Shown here: piece after piece, positions 9,101 to 17,484 of the stretch
Position numbering within the stretch: position 1 is the stretch's first letter
Layout: each line of letters begins with the position of its first letter
DNA from: a virus
Direction: 5' to 3' (one strand)
Virus record (IMG/VR): IMGVR_UViG_3300045579_000282
Location: 1-54,447 of that record
Length of the DNA: 54,447 bases
The notes under the pieces: model-generated
Told to the model about the DNA's origin: nothing
The model's input: only the letters and a program-made list of their open reading frames with translations
Database searches by the model: none
Translations under genes and position numbers: made by a program

Positions 9101-11265
9101 TAGCTTACCGTGGACACTCCGTCTCAAGCTATGTCTTGAAGTGCGCGTTGATGGCGTTAGAGGAACGGTTGCTCATTGAGGCAAAGGTGCAGCCGGACTT
9201 CATCTCGAAGGTTCTTGAGCTTATTCTGGAGATCGGCGACTCGAGCTTCACGACCGGGCTCGTAGCTGGCGTGCTTATTGCGCATCCGGCCCTCGTCACA
9301 GAGAAGCTTCTGTCGGTCTTTAAGTGTCCTGAGTTCTTTGGCAGCGACATTGCGCGCACCGTGAGTGAGGCTACCGCTCTGGCTATTCACGGCGGCCACG
9401 ACGGGTTGGACGAAGAGAGGCAAAAAGAACGTTTCGCTAGCAACCATTTGCCGCACAGGCAGCAACACCTAGAAATACTTGTGCTCCAGTTGCAGTTCAT
9501 CCGACCGGATCTACGTGAAGGCATCTCAACCATCCTGGATAAGCATATTGAAGACCTCAGAAAGGCGTCAGATGTGCCAGATGGCTGGCGAATGAGCCTC
9601 AAGCGCATGGACGCTCGAGGTTTGAAGTTTGGTGAGCCGGTCGGCGGAGAGGGACTCGTACCCCTCGAAATTGCAGAGCTTGAGCCCGACTTGAAGGAAA
9701 TAAGTGACAGAGCTGAGTTGAGCACCCGACTCATGAGCCGGTTGGCGACTGTGCGGCTTTGGGCGGCGGCGATAACACAACCGACGCTGTCCTCAGCACA
9801 AGGGGCGGCCGACCGTTTCTCGTCTCCTAGCGAGGTTTACGAGGAGTTCACTCGTCTACGCGTTGAGTTCAAAGGGCACGAGGAAGCAATGCTCATTGGC
9901 TTGGACGATGAAGTACCGTGTGCACTGATTCAGCAGTGGCCGAACGATACCTCTGATGCGCTGCATTGGGCTAAAGAGTATCTCCTTGATGTCACTGCGC
10001 AGCGTCTGGACAACGACGCCTGGGTCCGATCCGGCCACATGACTGGAGAGTTGCGTGCCAAGACGCTCATCCTGCTCGCTAGCATCGACCCGACCCTCCC
10101 GAAGTTGGACGCTGCTCTCGCCAACATCATTACGGAGCCAGTCTGGAAGGTTCGTCGATCCGCGGCGCTCGCCATCTCTGGGATCTTGCGTCCTAAGCAA
10201 CCCATCGTCGCCGAGATACTTACCACGGCACTGGCGCAGTACGCTGAAGCGTTAAACACCACGACTGAAGCAGGTCACCGGCGGCGTCAGCTCGACTTCC
10301 TTGGCGAAGCACGGGAGGCCACTTGTAAGGCGGTGGTGTTAGCCCTTGCGAATGGGAAGTCAGGACATCGACCGACGCCCAGAGGCCTGGCCGCGATAAA
10401 GGAATGGACGATAGCGCTCGATGCTGCCCGCAGCGAGATGCCGGAGACCTGGCGAGTACAAGCACTCACCACCATTGCGCGCTTGATGGCCGATCACGAA
10501 GACAAGCCGACGGTAGACCGATATGACGCCGACGATGTCGACTTCGAAGCACGTTGGGAGGTGGGAGACCTCTTGGCGACTGAGCTGTTGGCGCAGTCAA
10601 CGGAACAGACCATCATTTATGAAGTTCTCGACTATTGCATCGAGAACGCCCCAGAGCTCAGTGAGAGGATTTTGGAGTCAACTCTCAGCGGCTGCTTGAA
10701 GCAAGAGTACGCCAACGCCGACGCATTCTGGCGTGTCTGGGACCGCGCTGCTACAAAGATACTGCCTGATGAGTCTCTCCGCACGTCATCTCGACGTTTG
10801 TACACCAAATATGAGAAACCATTGGCTGTGCTTCTTCTGCGGACCATGCGATGGCCAACGATTTGGCATGACTTGCCGCTCTTGCATCGTAGGCCCAACT
10901 TCCTGGCTGACTGTCTTGCGTCAGCCGGCGACAGTCGGCACGCGCTGGAGCATCTGTTGGCTCTCATGACGGGTGTTGGCCGGACTACTGCAATCCCCTC
11001 GGCCTTGGTTCAGCTAAGGGACGCGCTATACCTTGCTCCAGTTGATTTTTTCGACAACGGGGATGCTCTTTGGAATGCAGAGACTGTGTGTCATGTGGCA
11101 GTTCATGACCACCGTCAAGCGCTTATCCGAGATGTCAATCTTCGTAGGGCAACCTTGGACATACTCGACTTACTGGTCAACGCTGGGTCATCGCTGGCGT
11201 TCCAGTTGCGAGATTATTTGGCGGCAAGTCCGACCGCACCCCTCAACCTCGAATTTAGTTCCTGA
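6181..11265 (+). CDS. Large PD-(D/E)XK-like nuclease / P-loop NTPase, probable Avs/STAND-type anti-phage protein
   Basis: This 1694-aa protein has three visible parts. Residues about 25-130 contain a glycine-rich start, then TDDIYC (Asp72/73) and LQLIQCKRG (Gln90, Lys92). This order matches a PD-(D/E)XK or Cap4/Mrr-like nuclease. A P-loop NTPase follows, with Walker A GGPGTGKS at 334-341, Walker B TVIID at 396-400 and a sensor-like TTRS near 432-435. The remaining roughly 1150 residues are helical and look like HEAT/TPR-type sensor repeats. Nuclease-NTPase-repeat order and size fit Avs-type STAND immune proteins, which recognise phage proteins and then cut DNA. It is a single-gene unit behind a double terminator. 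Alternatives are another NACHT-like NTPase or a DUF4297-type protein. Family membership is inferred from layout and motifs. Confidence 0.7.
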   Translation: MSTKKDTNREPLQGTQLMSTVATGGGGGVFQARVGALYLTNMLTGLPTAFCLHGARVEELRFEARYTGAHTDDIYCRLSDAKGSHLQLIQCKRGLNATAGDKDFIDGLQGAWRDFLGIEKSPFDRACDVLVLATISPAKIANQAAKRLCELARASVDLDDFLQKLESKLFDKKHKDTWNAFKTVSKETLTDKYTEELVFKLLRRLRVDIHDLGTDSSQELSLVQALLASRQPCDSGELVWDGLVSYVQEQGITAGTITRSTWPDTAKEGLRAAISRLTSSRGLGSIAERLSDQAKLQLSLLSTNLPNGIHVTRSECVGRVLAGFDERQLVIITGGPGTGKSAVVSELAPLLLESGPLFFFKAEDLGEPSLAAMQSLNGLSDPVLGIDTLLSTAQPTVIIDSLEKALEAQNPGALEELLALVHKNKGTRLCITTRSYALNGLYTNFLSSFSSQIVDIPLLTDSEISAAVAGSPLEELIAKDSGVKEVLRAPYYLQLAFKSIAAGAVLPSVSGNDLKRTLWIERVAPSKGLPRGLGQRRRTAFDAVCYLRTERFAQFVEAPTDAEAVTSLLQDAVLVQDAADRVAPAHDVLEDWSLFFQVEREVRSAEQDWTVLFTKLGAHAGMRRALRSWTAQKSAENDEDAYALMQAAFRPEPTIPQLWRDEVAIGLLRSERVEDLVAKLGGNGAFDNVALLQRLSHLLRVACKGPTSIDYSHLADDPANKEFIARIGMAAPVGKAWDVMIELVAMAFPTLPPEAHSWVAQLAEDAVAHDDNWYQPSQRVVDVFNIAEQYCRRDSGSWYRGRSVGKRFYALLCRCSGADPSRFNVFVDTLLERISGDTKGRDLYAEERLEFLTNVKHCREPSYFSPDAVHKAFRALYVEDKPREAARRHYSTGWEASLGLSERADHKFFPPSTLQGPFRSLLLYSFAKSVRFVVELCNHAAASFAKCHSEEISIVPPEKSPNGRPHIHGGRLWVAYRGHSVSSYVLKCALMALEERLLIEAKVQPDFISKVLELILEIGDSSFTTGLVAGVLIAHPALVTEKLLSVFKCPEFFGSDIARTVSEATALAIHGGHDGLDEERQKERFASNHLPHRQQHLEILVLQLQFIRPDLREGISTILDKHIEDLRKASDVPDGWRMSLKRMDARGLKFGEPVGGEGLVPLEIAELEPDLKEISDRAELSTRLMSRLATVRLWAAAITQPTLSSAQGAADRFSSPSEVYEEFTRLRVEFKGHEEAMLIGLDDEVPCALIQQWPNDTSDALHWAKEYLLDVTAQRLDNDAWVRSGHMTGELRAKTLILLASIDPTLPKLDAALANIITEPVWKVRRSAALAISGILRPKQPIVAEILTTALAQYAEALNTTTEAGHRRRQLDFLGEAREATCKAVVLALANGKSGHRPTPRGLAAIKEWTIALDAARSEMPETWRVQALTTIARLMADHEDKPTVDRYDADDVDFEARWEVGDLLATELLAQSTEQTIIYEVLDYCIENAPELSERILESTLSGCLKQEYANADAFWRVWDRAATKILPDESLRTSSRRLYTKYEKPLAVLLLRTMRWPTIWHDLPLLHRRPNFLADCLASAGDSRHALEHLLALMTGVGRTTAIPSALVQLRDALYLAPVDFFDNGDALWNAETVCHVAVHDHRQALIRDVNLRRATLDILDLLVNAGSSLAFQLRDYLAASPTAPLNLEFSS

Positions 11266-11461
11266 CGGCGACAGTGAATTGCCCCTCATATCGAAATTGC
11301 AAGTTTGCTGGTATCGGTTTTCGAAGCTGATCGACATGGGTGGTCTGGTTCCTATCGAGTTACAAGAAGTGCCGTCTGAATGAATAAACCTATTTCAAAG
11401 AAATGCTCCATAGAGCTGGATGAGTCTTGCTTTGATAGGGAGGCTTGGCGTCAGCCCCTTT

Positions 11462-11890
11462 TTATTGATCCAGAGGAAACTGCTCGTGCCACAAGTCGGG
11501 CAGCGCATTGCGCGTAAACCACACCATGCTGACCTCCTGAGGCTGCCTTCCTTGCAGAATGTCCATTACCAACGATGGGTCCAGCAACGTCAGCCTCAGC
11601 AGTTCATTGACTGTGCTCGGGTCAAGCCCTTCCAGTTGGGCAATTTCTGAGCCGCTGCGGACTTCGCCTGCAGCTAAGAGCCGTTGCCAGTAGTGGGCCC
11701 GAGCGAGTCCCTGGAGCAGGGCAATTTGGCTGCTCTTGTCCATGGCCTCGCCATTCAATTTACCCTCAGCCGTTTCGGATGCCATCACAACTGATTTGAT
11801 GCCTGGACGGCGCTTGAGCTTGAAGGGGGTGCGCGTGGTGATCCGAAAAGTGTCTCCGCTAATGTCGTCGCTGGTGCTCGTTTCGCTCAT
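11462..11890 (-). CDS. ParB/KorB-like HTH protein of the recombinase operon
   Basis: This 142-aa protein has a basic N-terminal segment (about residues 15-35). A helix-turn-helix-like region follows at about 75-125, including EIAQLEGLDPSTVNELLRL and then VMDILQGRQP. This pattern recurs in small proteins encoded beside DUF2924-associated serine recombinases and resembles ParB/KorB DNA-binding helices. Its ATG overlaps the recombinase stop by 4 bases (ATGA), so the two are coupled. A likely role is DNA binding that assists or directs recombination, for example as a directionality factor. That is inference from context. Confidence 0.6.
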   Translation of the reverse strand: MSETSTSDDISGDTFRITTRTPFKLKRRPGIKSVVMASETAEGKLNGEAMDKSSQIALLQGLARAHYWQRLLAAGEVRSGSEIAQLEGLDPSTVNELLRLTLLDPSLVMDILQGRQPQEVSMVWFTRNALPDLWHEQFPLDQ

Positions 11891-13230
11891 GCTGGCATCT
11901 CCGTTTCCAGTAACTCTGCGCCGACCGTTTTGGGCTTCATGGTCTCCAGCAGAGGTATCCAGTTATCTGTGCGCCAGCTTACTTCAACCGTATCGTCCTC
12001 ATGGAGCGTGATCCGTTCCACCAGGCTTCGGATGATGTGACTTTTCACCTGATCAAAGTAGTTGTCCCAGATCTTTGCGGTGCGCTGCAAGATGAGCACG
12101 ACCGCCTGCGGTTCTGCAATGCCGGGGTTGATGGACTGAATGCGGTGCCAGTATTGGGTGAGCATCGTGCCCGAGCGCAGGAAATCCAGCACCTGCTTGG
12201 TCACCTCTTGTTCGAGGGGTTCTGCCGGTTGATTCGGAATGCTGCTCTGGCTGGCGCCTTCGTGCATCTTCTTGTTATGCACGTAGTAACGATAGACCTT
12301 CCCAGATTTTTTTTGTGTTGCCATTGGCAGGTATAGGTCACCGCCAGGGCTGTAGATCAGACCACGCAACAGGAACTCGGTGCGCGCCTTCATGGCCCAG
12401 GTGGCCTGGCTCTTGGCATCGCTTGTGCGTGCCATCATCTCTTGCACGCAGTCCCATTTGGCCTGGTCAATCAAGGGCTGGTGGGCCCCAGCGTAGAACT
12501 GCCCCTTGTGCGAAATCATCCCGAGGTAAACCCGGTTTTTCAGGACCTTGTGGAGTGATTGTTTGCAGAAATGCCGACCTGATTTCGTCAAGCGGTTTTG
12601 CTCCTTCATTTGCTGGACCATCAGCGTGGTGGAACCAGTGCTGACATATGAGTCAAAGATCCAGTTCACGGTTTCCGACTCTTGTGGGTCAATCAACAGC
12701 TGACGGTCTTCAACCCGATAGCCCAGCGGCACCACGCCCCCCATCCACAAACCTTTGCGCTTTGAGGCGGCAATTTTGTCTCGTATACGCTCGCCAGTCA
12801 CTTCACGTTCGAACTGAGCAAACGACAGCAGCATGTTGAGCATCAGGCGACCGGTTGATGTGGCCGAGTTGATCTGCTGGGTCACCGAGCTGAAGCTGAC
12901 CTGGTGCTTGTCAAAGACCTCCACCATCTTTGCGAAGTCAGCCAAGGAGCGGGAGAGGCGGTCGATCTTGTAGACCACCACCATGTCTACCTTGCCAGCC
13001 TTGATGTCAGCCATCAAGCGCTTGAGAGCCGGGCGCTCCATGTTCCCACCCGAGTATCCCGGGTCCTCGTAGGTGTCTTGCACAGGGACCCAGCCCTCGT
13101 TGCGCTGACTGAGGACATAGGACAAGCCCGATTCGCGTTGTGCATCAATAGAGTTGAACGATTGGTCCAGTCGTTCATCAGAGGAAACACGGCAGTAGAC
13201 CGCACACCGTTTGGTTATCAGTAAGCTCAT
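11887..13230 (-). CDS. Large serine recombinase (second copy), likely prophage integrase
   Basis: I place the start at the ATG at 13230 (MSLLITKR), which overlaps the DUF2924 stop by 4 bases, giving 447 aa. The resolvase domain has VYCRVSS with Ser16 as nucleophile. DPGYSGG, VVYKIDRLSRS and SFAQFEREVTGERIRDK follow. The recombinase domain contains HQPLIDQAKWD, matching the first recombinase (HQPIIEQGLWD). The region expected to hold a zinc ribbon reads GLIYSPGGDLYLP and has no cysteines. Being next to the phage genes and operonic with DUF2924, it is the best integrase candidate in a window that lacks a tyrosine integrase. Attachment sites could not be identified by eye. Confidence 0.9.
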   Translation of the reverse strand: MSLLITKRCAVYCRVSSDERLDQSFNSIDAQRESGLSYVLSQRNEGWVPVQDTYEDPGYSGGNMERPALKRLMADIKAGKVDMVVVYKIDRLSRSLADFAKMVEVFDKHQVSFSSVTQQINSATSTGRLMLNMLLSFAQFEREVTGERIRDKIAASKRKGLWMGGVVPLGYRVEDRQLLIDPQESETVNWIFDSYVSTGSTTLMVQQMKEQNRLTKSGRHFCKQSLHKVLKNRVYLGMISHKGQFYAGAHQPLIDQAKWDCVQEMMARTSDAKSQATWAMKARTEFLLRGLIYSPGGDLYLPMATQKKSGKVYRYYVHNKKMHEGASQSSIPNQPAEPLEQEVTKQVLDFLRSGTMLTQYWHRIQSINPGIAEPQAVVLILQRTAKIWDNYFDQVKSHIIRSLVERITLHEDDTVEVSWRTDNWIPLLETMKPKTVGAELLETEMPA

Positions 13231-13709
13231 GCTTCCCCCTTGGCTTTCAGGCCGAAGAAGGCAGGTCCAGACCACTGTGTGCCGGTGATGGTCTTGGCGA
13301 TGGCAGACAAGCTGCCGTAAATCTGCCGGTTGTATTCGTAGCGACCATCGGCCAGCACCTCAACCCGATATTCCTGGCCATCGAATTCCCGAACCAGAGT
13401 TGCGCCGGGCATGGCCACCGCTTTGAGTGGGGATTTGCTTTTGATCTTGGAGAGTTGCTGGCCATAGTCGGCCAGCCTTTCCCGTGTGGACTGGGGAAGG
13501 GTGCCAAAGGCCAGTTCTTGAAATCGGTGAGACAGACGAGATGTCAAGAACTTGCGGTTGGGGTGAACCGGGCGGCGCGGAAAGTGCACATCCCAGACTT
13601 TCCAGAGCTCGGGCATTTTCAAGTCGTCAAGGGCTGCGACCTTGCGCTGGATGGCATTGAGTTGGTCGAGGCTGCGCTGCTCACGCGGGGTGATGGATCG
13701 TGTTTTCAT
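13227..13709 (-). CDS. DUF2924 domain protein
   Basis: This 160-aa protein matches the DUF2924 family. A helical N-terminus with LWKVWDVHFPRRP and LTSRLSHRFQELAFG is followed by a small beta region (LVREFDGQEYRVEVLADGRY) and an SAIAKTITG-type end. The family is habitually encoded next to large serine recombinases, and its biochemical role is unknown. The ATG at 13709 is preceded by an AAGGAG site, so the upstream in-frame Met is not used. Its stop overlaps the recombinase start (ATGA), and its start overlaps the stop of a small upstream gene. Confidence 0.85.
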   Translation of the reverse strand: MKTRSITPREQRSLDQLNAIQRKVAALDDLKMPELWKVWDVHFPRRPVHPNRKFLTSRLSHRFQELAFGTLPQSTRERLADYGQQLSKIKSKSPLKAVAMPGATLVREFDGQEYRVEVLADGRYEYNRQIYGSLSAIAKTITGTQWSGPAFFGLKAKGEA

Positions 13710-13945
13710 GGGTGAACTCCTTGTTGTGTAGACGGGTTCACATTCACGCTCTGCCATGCATGGAAGTCCACGAACTCGTCGAGATCAGTGGCGTAAAGCT
13801 GACTGCTGTGGATTTCGCGCAGCTTTTGGTGTTGACTGACAGCGCCTTGCGCCATCAGTTCACTGATCTGCGACAGGGAGAGAAATCCGCTCTTTTCGGA
13901 GCGGTTGCTGGTGTGATTTGTGGAGGGGTTCAGATGGCCTGTCAT
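13706..13945 (-). CDS. Small hypothetical protein at head of recombinase operon
   Basis: This protein is about 79 aa if it starts at the ATG at 13945; a GTG at 14035 would give 109 aa. The sequence has a helical middle (SLSQISELMAQGAVSQHQKLREI) that could be DNA-binding. Its stop overlaps the DUF2924 start by 4 bases, which supports it as a real first gene of the operon. The ribosome-binding site is weak for both starts. No family is recognised. Confidence 0.45.
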   Translation of the reverse strand: MTGHLNPSTNHTSNRSEKSGFLSLSQISELMAQGAVSQHQKLREIHSSQLYATDLDEFVDFHAWQSVNVNPSTQQGVHP

Positions 13946-14107
13946 TGGTAGGGGATTTGGTGAAAAAACCGTCCATAAATCGTATGAGCGAGCTCCTCCA
14001 GAGGTAACGTGTTTTGGCGGGCCAATGAGGGACACGAGCTGGAAACCTGCATAAATACTGAACTTTTGAAGTCGAGGCCTGCAGCCAAGCGGCTCGCGAA
14101 TGCGGTT

Positions 14108-14135
14108 TTGACAAACCCGTAAAAAGCTGTATATT
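14108..14135 (+). promoter_or_regulatory. Sigma70-like promoter for the 14.2-16.4 kb gene pair
   Basis: TTGACA at 14108-14113 is a consensus -35 box. After 16 bases comes TATATT at 14130-14135 as -10. The predicted start of transcription is about 95 bases before the ATG at 14236. The leader is A-rich and ends in an AAAGGAG ribosome site. It lies in the divergent gap between the recombinase operon and the two unknown genes. Confidence 0.6.
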
Positions 14136-14235
14136 TATCCAGCAACCTGGCAAAACTCATCCCAAGCCCCCGGTCAACAGATCAGGGGTTGAGACGCCTC
14201 ATTGCCAAAACAAACAACAACAAAGGAGACAAAGA

Positions 14236-15477
14236 ATGAGCCGCACTCAGACCTACGCCGACATCTTGCTGAACCTGCCTGTCGACGACACCCTTAAAAC
14301 CTTCATCGAGCGCCACACCCTGCCTTTGCCCGAGGGCTGGATTTGGCATGACTCCATCCAGGCCTCCAAGAGCCTGGTTGGGTTGATTCAGCTGCATCCG
14401 AATGTCGCCATGCGTGACCGCATCGTGGCCGGTTTGCACGCCTGTACGCTGTTGGCTCACCCCTTGGGTAAGCAGGCCATGTTTCAGGCTGCACATGACC
14501 GACCGTCGGAATTGATGGGGCTCATTGCCTGCAAGAGCGACCTGCACCGGGCGTTTTGGTTGTATATCCATCACCCGGCGCTGTTTGAAGCGGCGGCCGA
14601 AATCGAATATCTGGACCACCATGGTCAGCAAGCCCAACAGCACGATCTTGGGATCAAGCATCCCATAAAGCGCGACGAGAGCTCGATTGCTGCATTCAGT
14701 GATGCCATCAAAGGTTTCTACCAGCGGGAGTTGGGGTGCGGAGAGGTTTGCGTGGTCAATCTGCTGGACCGGGCGCGTGGCACGCAATTGATCTCTATCC
14801 ACGCCAAGGACCTGGCCACTGCCAAGCTGGAGTTCGAGGGCAGTCAGTTGCAGCGACGGGTGGGCAGCCCAAACATTCACATGGTGCTGGAATACGCCCA
14901 GACCACTGGGGTGGCTCGCACCATCATCCGGGGCGGGGCGAAGTACCACGCCATGCTTTGCGAGGCATTTGCCAAGCACTTATTGGGCGTGGATGCCGAT
15001 GCGCAGCGAATCCAAACACCTCGGCTTAATTTGTCCAACTTGCGCTTGGGCATGAATATTCCGCAGGCGATCGATGACGGTTTCGTTGGCCTGCAGGTCA
15101 AGAGTGTGACTGTCGTCAGTGGCTGTGGCCAACTCAAAATGGAATGCACCGCCAGTGCGGCCAGCGATCAGCGCTGCGTGACGGATCTGCTGGCTGACTA
15201 CTTTGGCTCAGAAAACCCACTCACCCGAGGGTGGTTGATTCAGGCTGCGGTGCTCAATTTCTACCTTGCACCCATGCAGGGCAAGAGCCGCTGCTCAGTG
15301 GTCAGTTTGGAGATCACAAGCAAGGGGCGCCTGAACCTGCACAAGTTCGATGAAAAGCTCCGATCTCAACTCGAGGGCTATCTGGTGCAGCTCGGCATCC
15401 TGAAAGGTCAGCAGGTGCTCCAACCTGATCCAGAGACTGCAAAGCAGAAGGTCCTGGTTGGTGGTTTGTTTGAGTAA
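14236..15477 (+). CDS. Hypothetical 413-aa protein, recombinase neighbour
   Basis: I do not recognise this 413-aa protein. It has a helical N-terminal half and a middle stretch of mixed alpha/beta character (VCVVNLLDRARGTQLISIH, about residues 172-190). Near 215-245 it carries NIHMVLEYAQTTGVARTIIRGG. No membrane helix, signal peptide or clear catalytic motif is seen. It has a strong AAAGGAG site and a good upstream promoter, so it should be well expressed. The next gene follows after 9 bases, suggesting an operon. The pair is divergent from the serine recombinase operon and may belong to the same mobile module. Confidence 0.6.
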   Translation: MSRTQTYADILLNLPVDDTLKTFIERHTLPLPEGWIWHDSIQASKSLVGLIQLHPNVAMRDRIVAGLHACTLLAHPLGKQAMFQAAHDRPSELMGLIACKSDLHRAFWLYIHHPALFEAAAEIEYLDHHGQQAQQHDLGIKHPIKRDESSIAAFSDAIKGFYQRELGCGEVCVVNLLDRARGTQLISIHAKDLATAKLEFEGSQLQRRVGSPNIHMVLEYAQTTGVARTIIRGGAKYHAMLCEAFAKHLLGVDADAQRIQTPRLNLSNLRLGMNIPQAIDDGFVGLQVKSVTVVSGCGQLKMECTASAASDQRCVTDLLADYFGSENPLTRGWLIQAAVLNFYLAPMQGKSRCSVVSLEITSKGRLNLHKFDEKLRSQLEGYLVQLGILKGQQVLQPDPETAKQKVLVGGLFE

Positions 15478-15486
15478 GGGGTTTGA

Positions 15487-16440
15487 ATGGAAATCACGTT
15501 GAACCAGCAAGCCATCAATCTAGCGGCCCTATTTTTCGTGCGAGGCGGTGTCTCCATGGAGAGCGGCCTGCATGATGGAGAAATCCAGGCGCTGCATGTT
15601 CTCAAGGAAGCCAAAGCAGTAGTTACAGGCCAGATCAGCACCCGTGATGCCATGTGCGCATTTTGTGGTCTGTACCGAGGGCCGATCTTCCGAAACGACG
15701 ATGGCCTCATGGTGCAGTGTCCGGACTGTGGTCCGTTTCGGCTGGACCCGGCCAGTCAGCGCAGTTGGCAGTTGGACGATGAATGGCTGATCCGCAGGTT
15801 GCGCGGCGCGCTGGACATTGCTGCGCACTCAACGGTATCGCCCATCGCGGAGGGTGTTTGGGACATTGGGCGGTACAAGAAACGGCCGGTGGTGTTGGCT
15901 CGTCGGATTGATCTGGTCGAGCGCCACGGGCTGCGGATTTTTCATGGCCCTGAGCCACGCAACCAAAGCTGGGTGATCACGCCAAGACCGCTGGGACGGC
16001 TGACCCAGGATCCGTTAGCTGGTACTGCCACCTGGTGGCATCTGGAAGACCGGTTTGCGCTGCACGGGATGGCACTACGGCTTCGTGATGACGATCAAGA
16101 GGTGAGTACCGATTCGGCGGGCATCGTCATACCGGTGGCTGTCCATGGGCCATTCAGCGACGATTTCATTTGGGTGCATCTTGAGGATTGGCCGCATGGC
16201 CCAATCCGGTTAACCGAAGCCCAAGCACACTTGTTTGCTTCTTTCTGGAAGCACCGGTACAAAGCCCAGTCAGCTGAATTTCTCATGAGAGAAGCAGGGT
16301 TAAACAGCGAACGCCCCATGGACCTATTTAAGCTAAAGGCACCGAATCGTGGTAATCCAAAATATGAAGGTCCGCTTTATGTATATAAAAAATTAGTGAT
16401 ACGTCAGCGACGTCAAGGTTTGTATCGTTTGGCATTGTGA
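15487..16440 (+). CDS. Hypothetical 317-aa protein with N-terminal zinc ribbon
   Basis: This 317-aa protein has two CxxC pairs, CAFCG at about residues 57-61 and CPDCG at about 78-82. They probably bind one zinc ion in a ribbon. The rest is unassigned, with a Trp-rich middle and a C-terminal basic segment (KKLVIRQRRQGLYRL). An AAGGGG site precedes the ATG. It follows the 413-aa gene by 9 bases and is convergent with the HEPN-like gene. The zinc ribbon suggests nucleic-acid or protein binding. No known family is recognised. Confidence 0.6.
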   Translation: MEITLNQQAINLAALFFVRGGVSMESGLHDGEIQALHVLKEAKAVVTGQISTRDAMCAFCGLYRGPIFRNDDGLMVQCPDCGPFRLDPASQRSWQLDDEWLIRRLRGALDIAAHSTVSPIAEGVWDIGRYKKRPVVLARRIDLVERHGLRIFHGPEPRNQSWVITPRPLGRLTQDPLAGTATWWHLEDRFALHGMALRLRDDDQEVSTDSAGIVIPVAVHGPFSDDFIWVHLEDWPHGPIRLTEAQAHLFASFWKHRYKAQSAEFLMREAGLNSERPMDLFKLKAPNRGNPKYEGPLYVYKKLVIRQRRQGLYRLAL

Positions 16441-16531
16441 ACCACAGAAATTGTCCTGTTACTGTCGGTGACTCTTCTGAAACAAAATGCTCAATGTTGA
16501 AGTTAACCGACAAGTAGTGACGAATGACACG

Positions 16532-17383
16532 TTAGATTGATATCCTGAGAACGTGGGCTACTTCCGTGGGCGTCGCACGCAATGCGTAAAGCTCGAGAGC
16601 ACGTTTCTTAATTTTGCGAATACGCTTACCGGCAACAACCGGACTTCTAGCCTTTAGCTCAGGCCGATGAGTAAGAAGCTCTCGATCTAAAAGTCTAAGG
16701 ATTCGCTCAGCATCGAGTTCCTTTGCCACAAAGTTATCGATCTCCTCTACGCAAATTCGAGCAAGTTTGATCAAAGAAATTGTTTCATTCGCCGTGAACA
16801 TGCGAACAGTGTCAGATGAGAAATCAATCTCAGAAATTGTTGTCTTAGATTGCCAAAATTTCTGAAGTGCTGGACCGTCATACTTCAAAGTCTTGACCAG
16901 TTCTGAGGTCAACACAGAAGACGCATGGATGACGTGATTTCTGCGTAGACGGAGATATTTGATCGTCTTGATCAGATTGGGTTCGATGGCGTGCTTCGCA
17001 ATTTTGGTCACCGAATTTTTCAAGCAATCGTCGATTGGTTCGGTGACTTGAGAGGAGACGCCGTTCACCACGGACCAGTGTCGGATCACTGTCTCAATAT
17101 AGAGAATCAATTGCTCTACTGCGAATGCAAAGCTAACTCCCAGAACAGTTACCACTTGTTCGGCTCGGAACTTCGGAAGACGCTCGACAGGCACATAGAT
17201 ACGTTCGGCGAACGCATTGTCTGGGAAGACCGTCGGGGTAAAGTCGGTGGGTCTGTCCAGCGCAAGTCGCTGAAATTCAGGCCCTACATGTGAATCAAGA
17301 AAAAGCACAAAGCAGACTTGATCATTTACTCGAGCCAAGGCGCTCAATGATTCATTGCGGTGTGGCGTCTTTGCAGCGTGCAT
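16532..17383 (-). CDS. HEPN-motif protein with C-terminal HTH (putative RNase toxin)
   Basis: This 283-aa protein contains RNHVIH at residues 148-153. It fits the HEPN catalytic signature R-polar-x3-H and sits in a helical region (LIKTIKYLRLRRNHVIHASS). HEPN proteins are commonly metal-independent RNases in defence and toxin systems. The last 30 residues (KRALELYALRATPTEVAHVLRI) resemble a helix-turn-helix. The gene is noticeably AT-richer than the phage genes. It lies about 100 bases downstream of AbiEii in the same direction, with an AT-rich gap that could hold its own promoter. It may be an extra effector of the AbiE locus or an independent unit. The HEPN call rests on one motif and predicted helices. 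Confidence 0.55.
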   Translation of the reverse strand: MHAAKTPHRNESLSALARVNDQVCFVLFLDSHVGPEFQRLALDRPTDFTPTVFPDNAFAERIYVPVERLPKFRAEQVVTVLGVSFAFAVEQLILYIETVIRHWSVVNGVSSQVTEPIDDCLKNSVTKIAKHAIEPNLIKTIKYLRLRRNHVIHASSVLTSELVKTLKYDGPALQKFWQSKTTISEIDFSSDTVRMFTANETISLIKLARICVEEIDNFVAKELDAERILRLLDRELLTHRPELKARSPVVAGKRIRKIKKRALELYALRATPTEVAHVLRISI

Positions 17384-17484
17384 TTGTAATTTAAATTTAT
17401 GCCAAGGCTGTCTTACGAACTAGGAAGTAGCCAGTCATCATCGGCAATCATTCTTGCTCCCAATTTGATGTTCCAAAGCAGCCG

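Noticed and set aside
14182-14979. Leftward open frame (265 aa) opposite the 413-aa gene
   Set aside because: The forward gene has a promoter and ribosome site; the reverse frame has neither.
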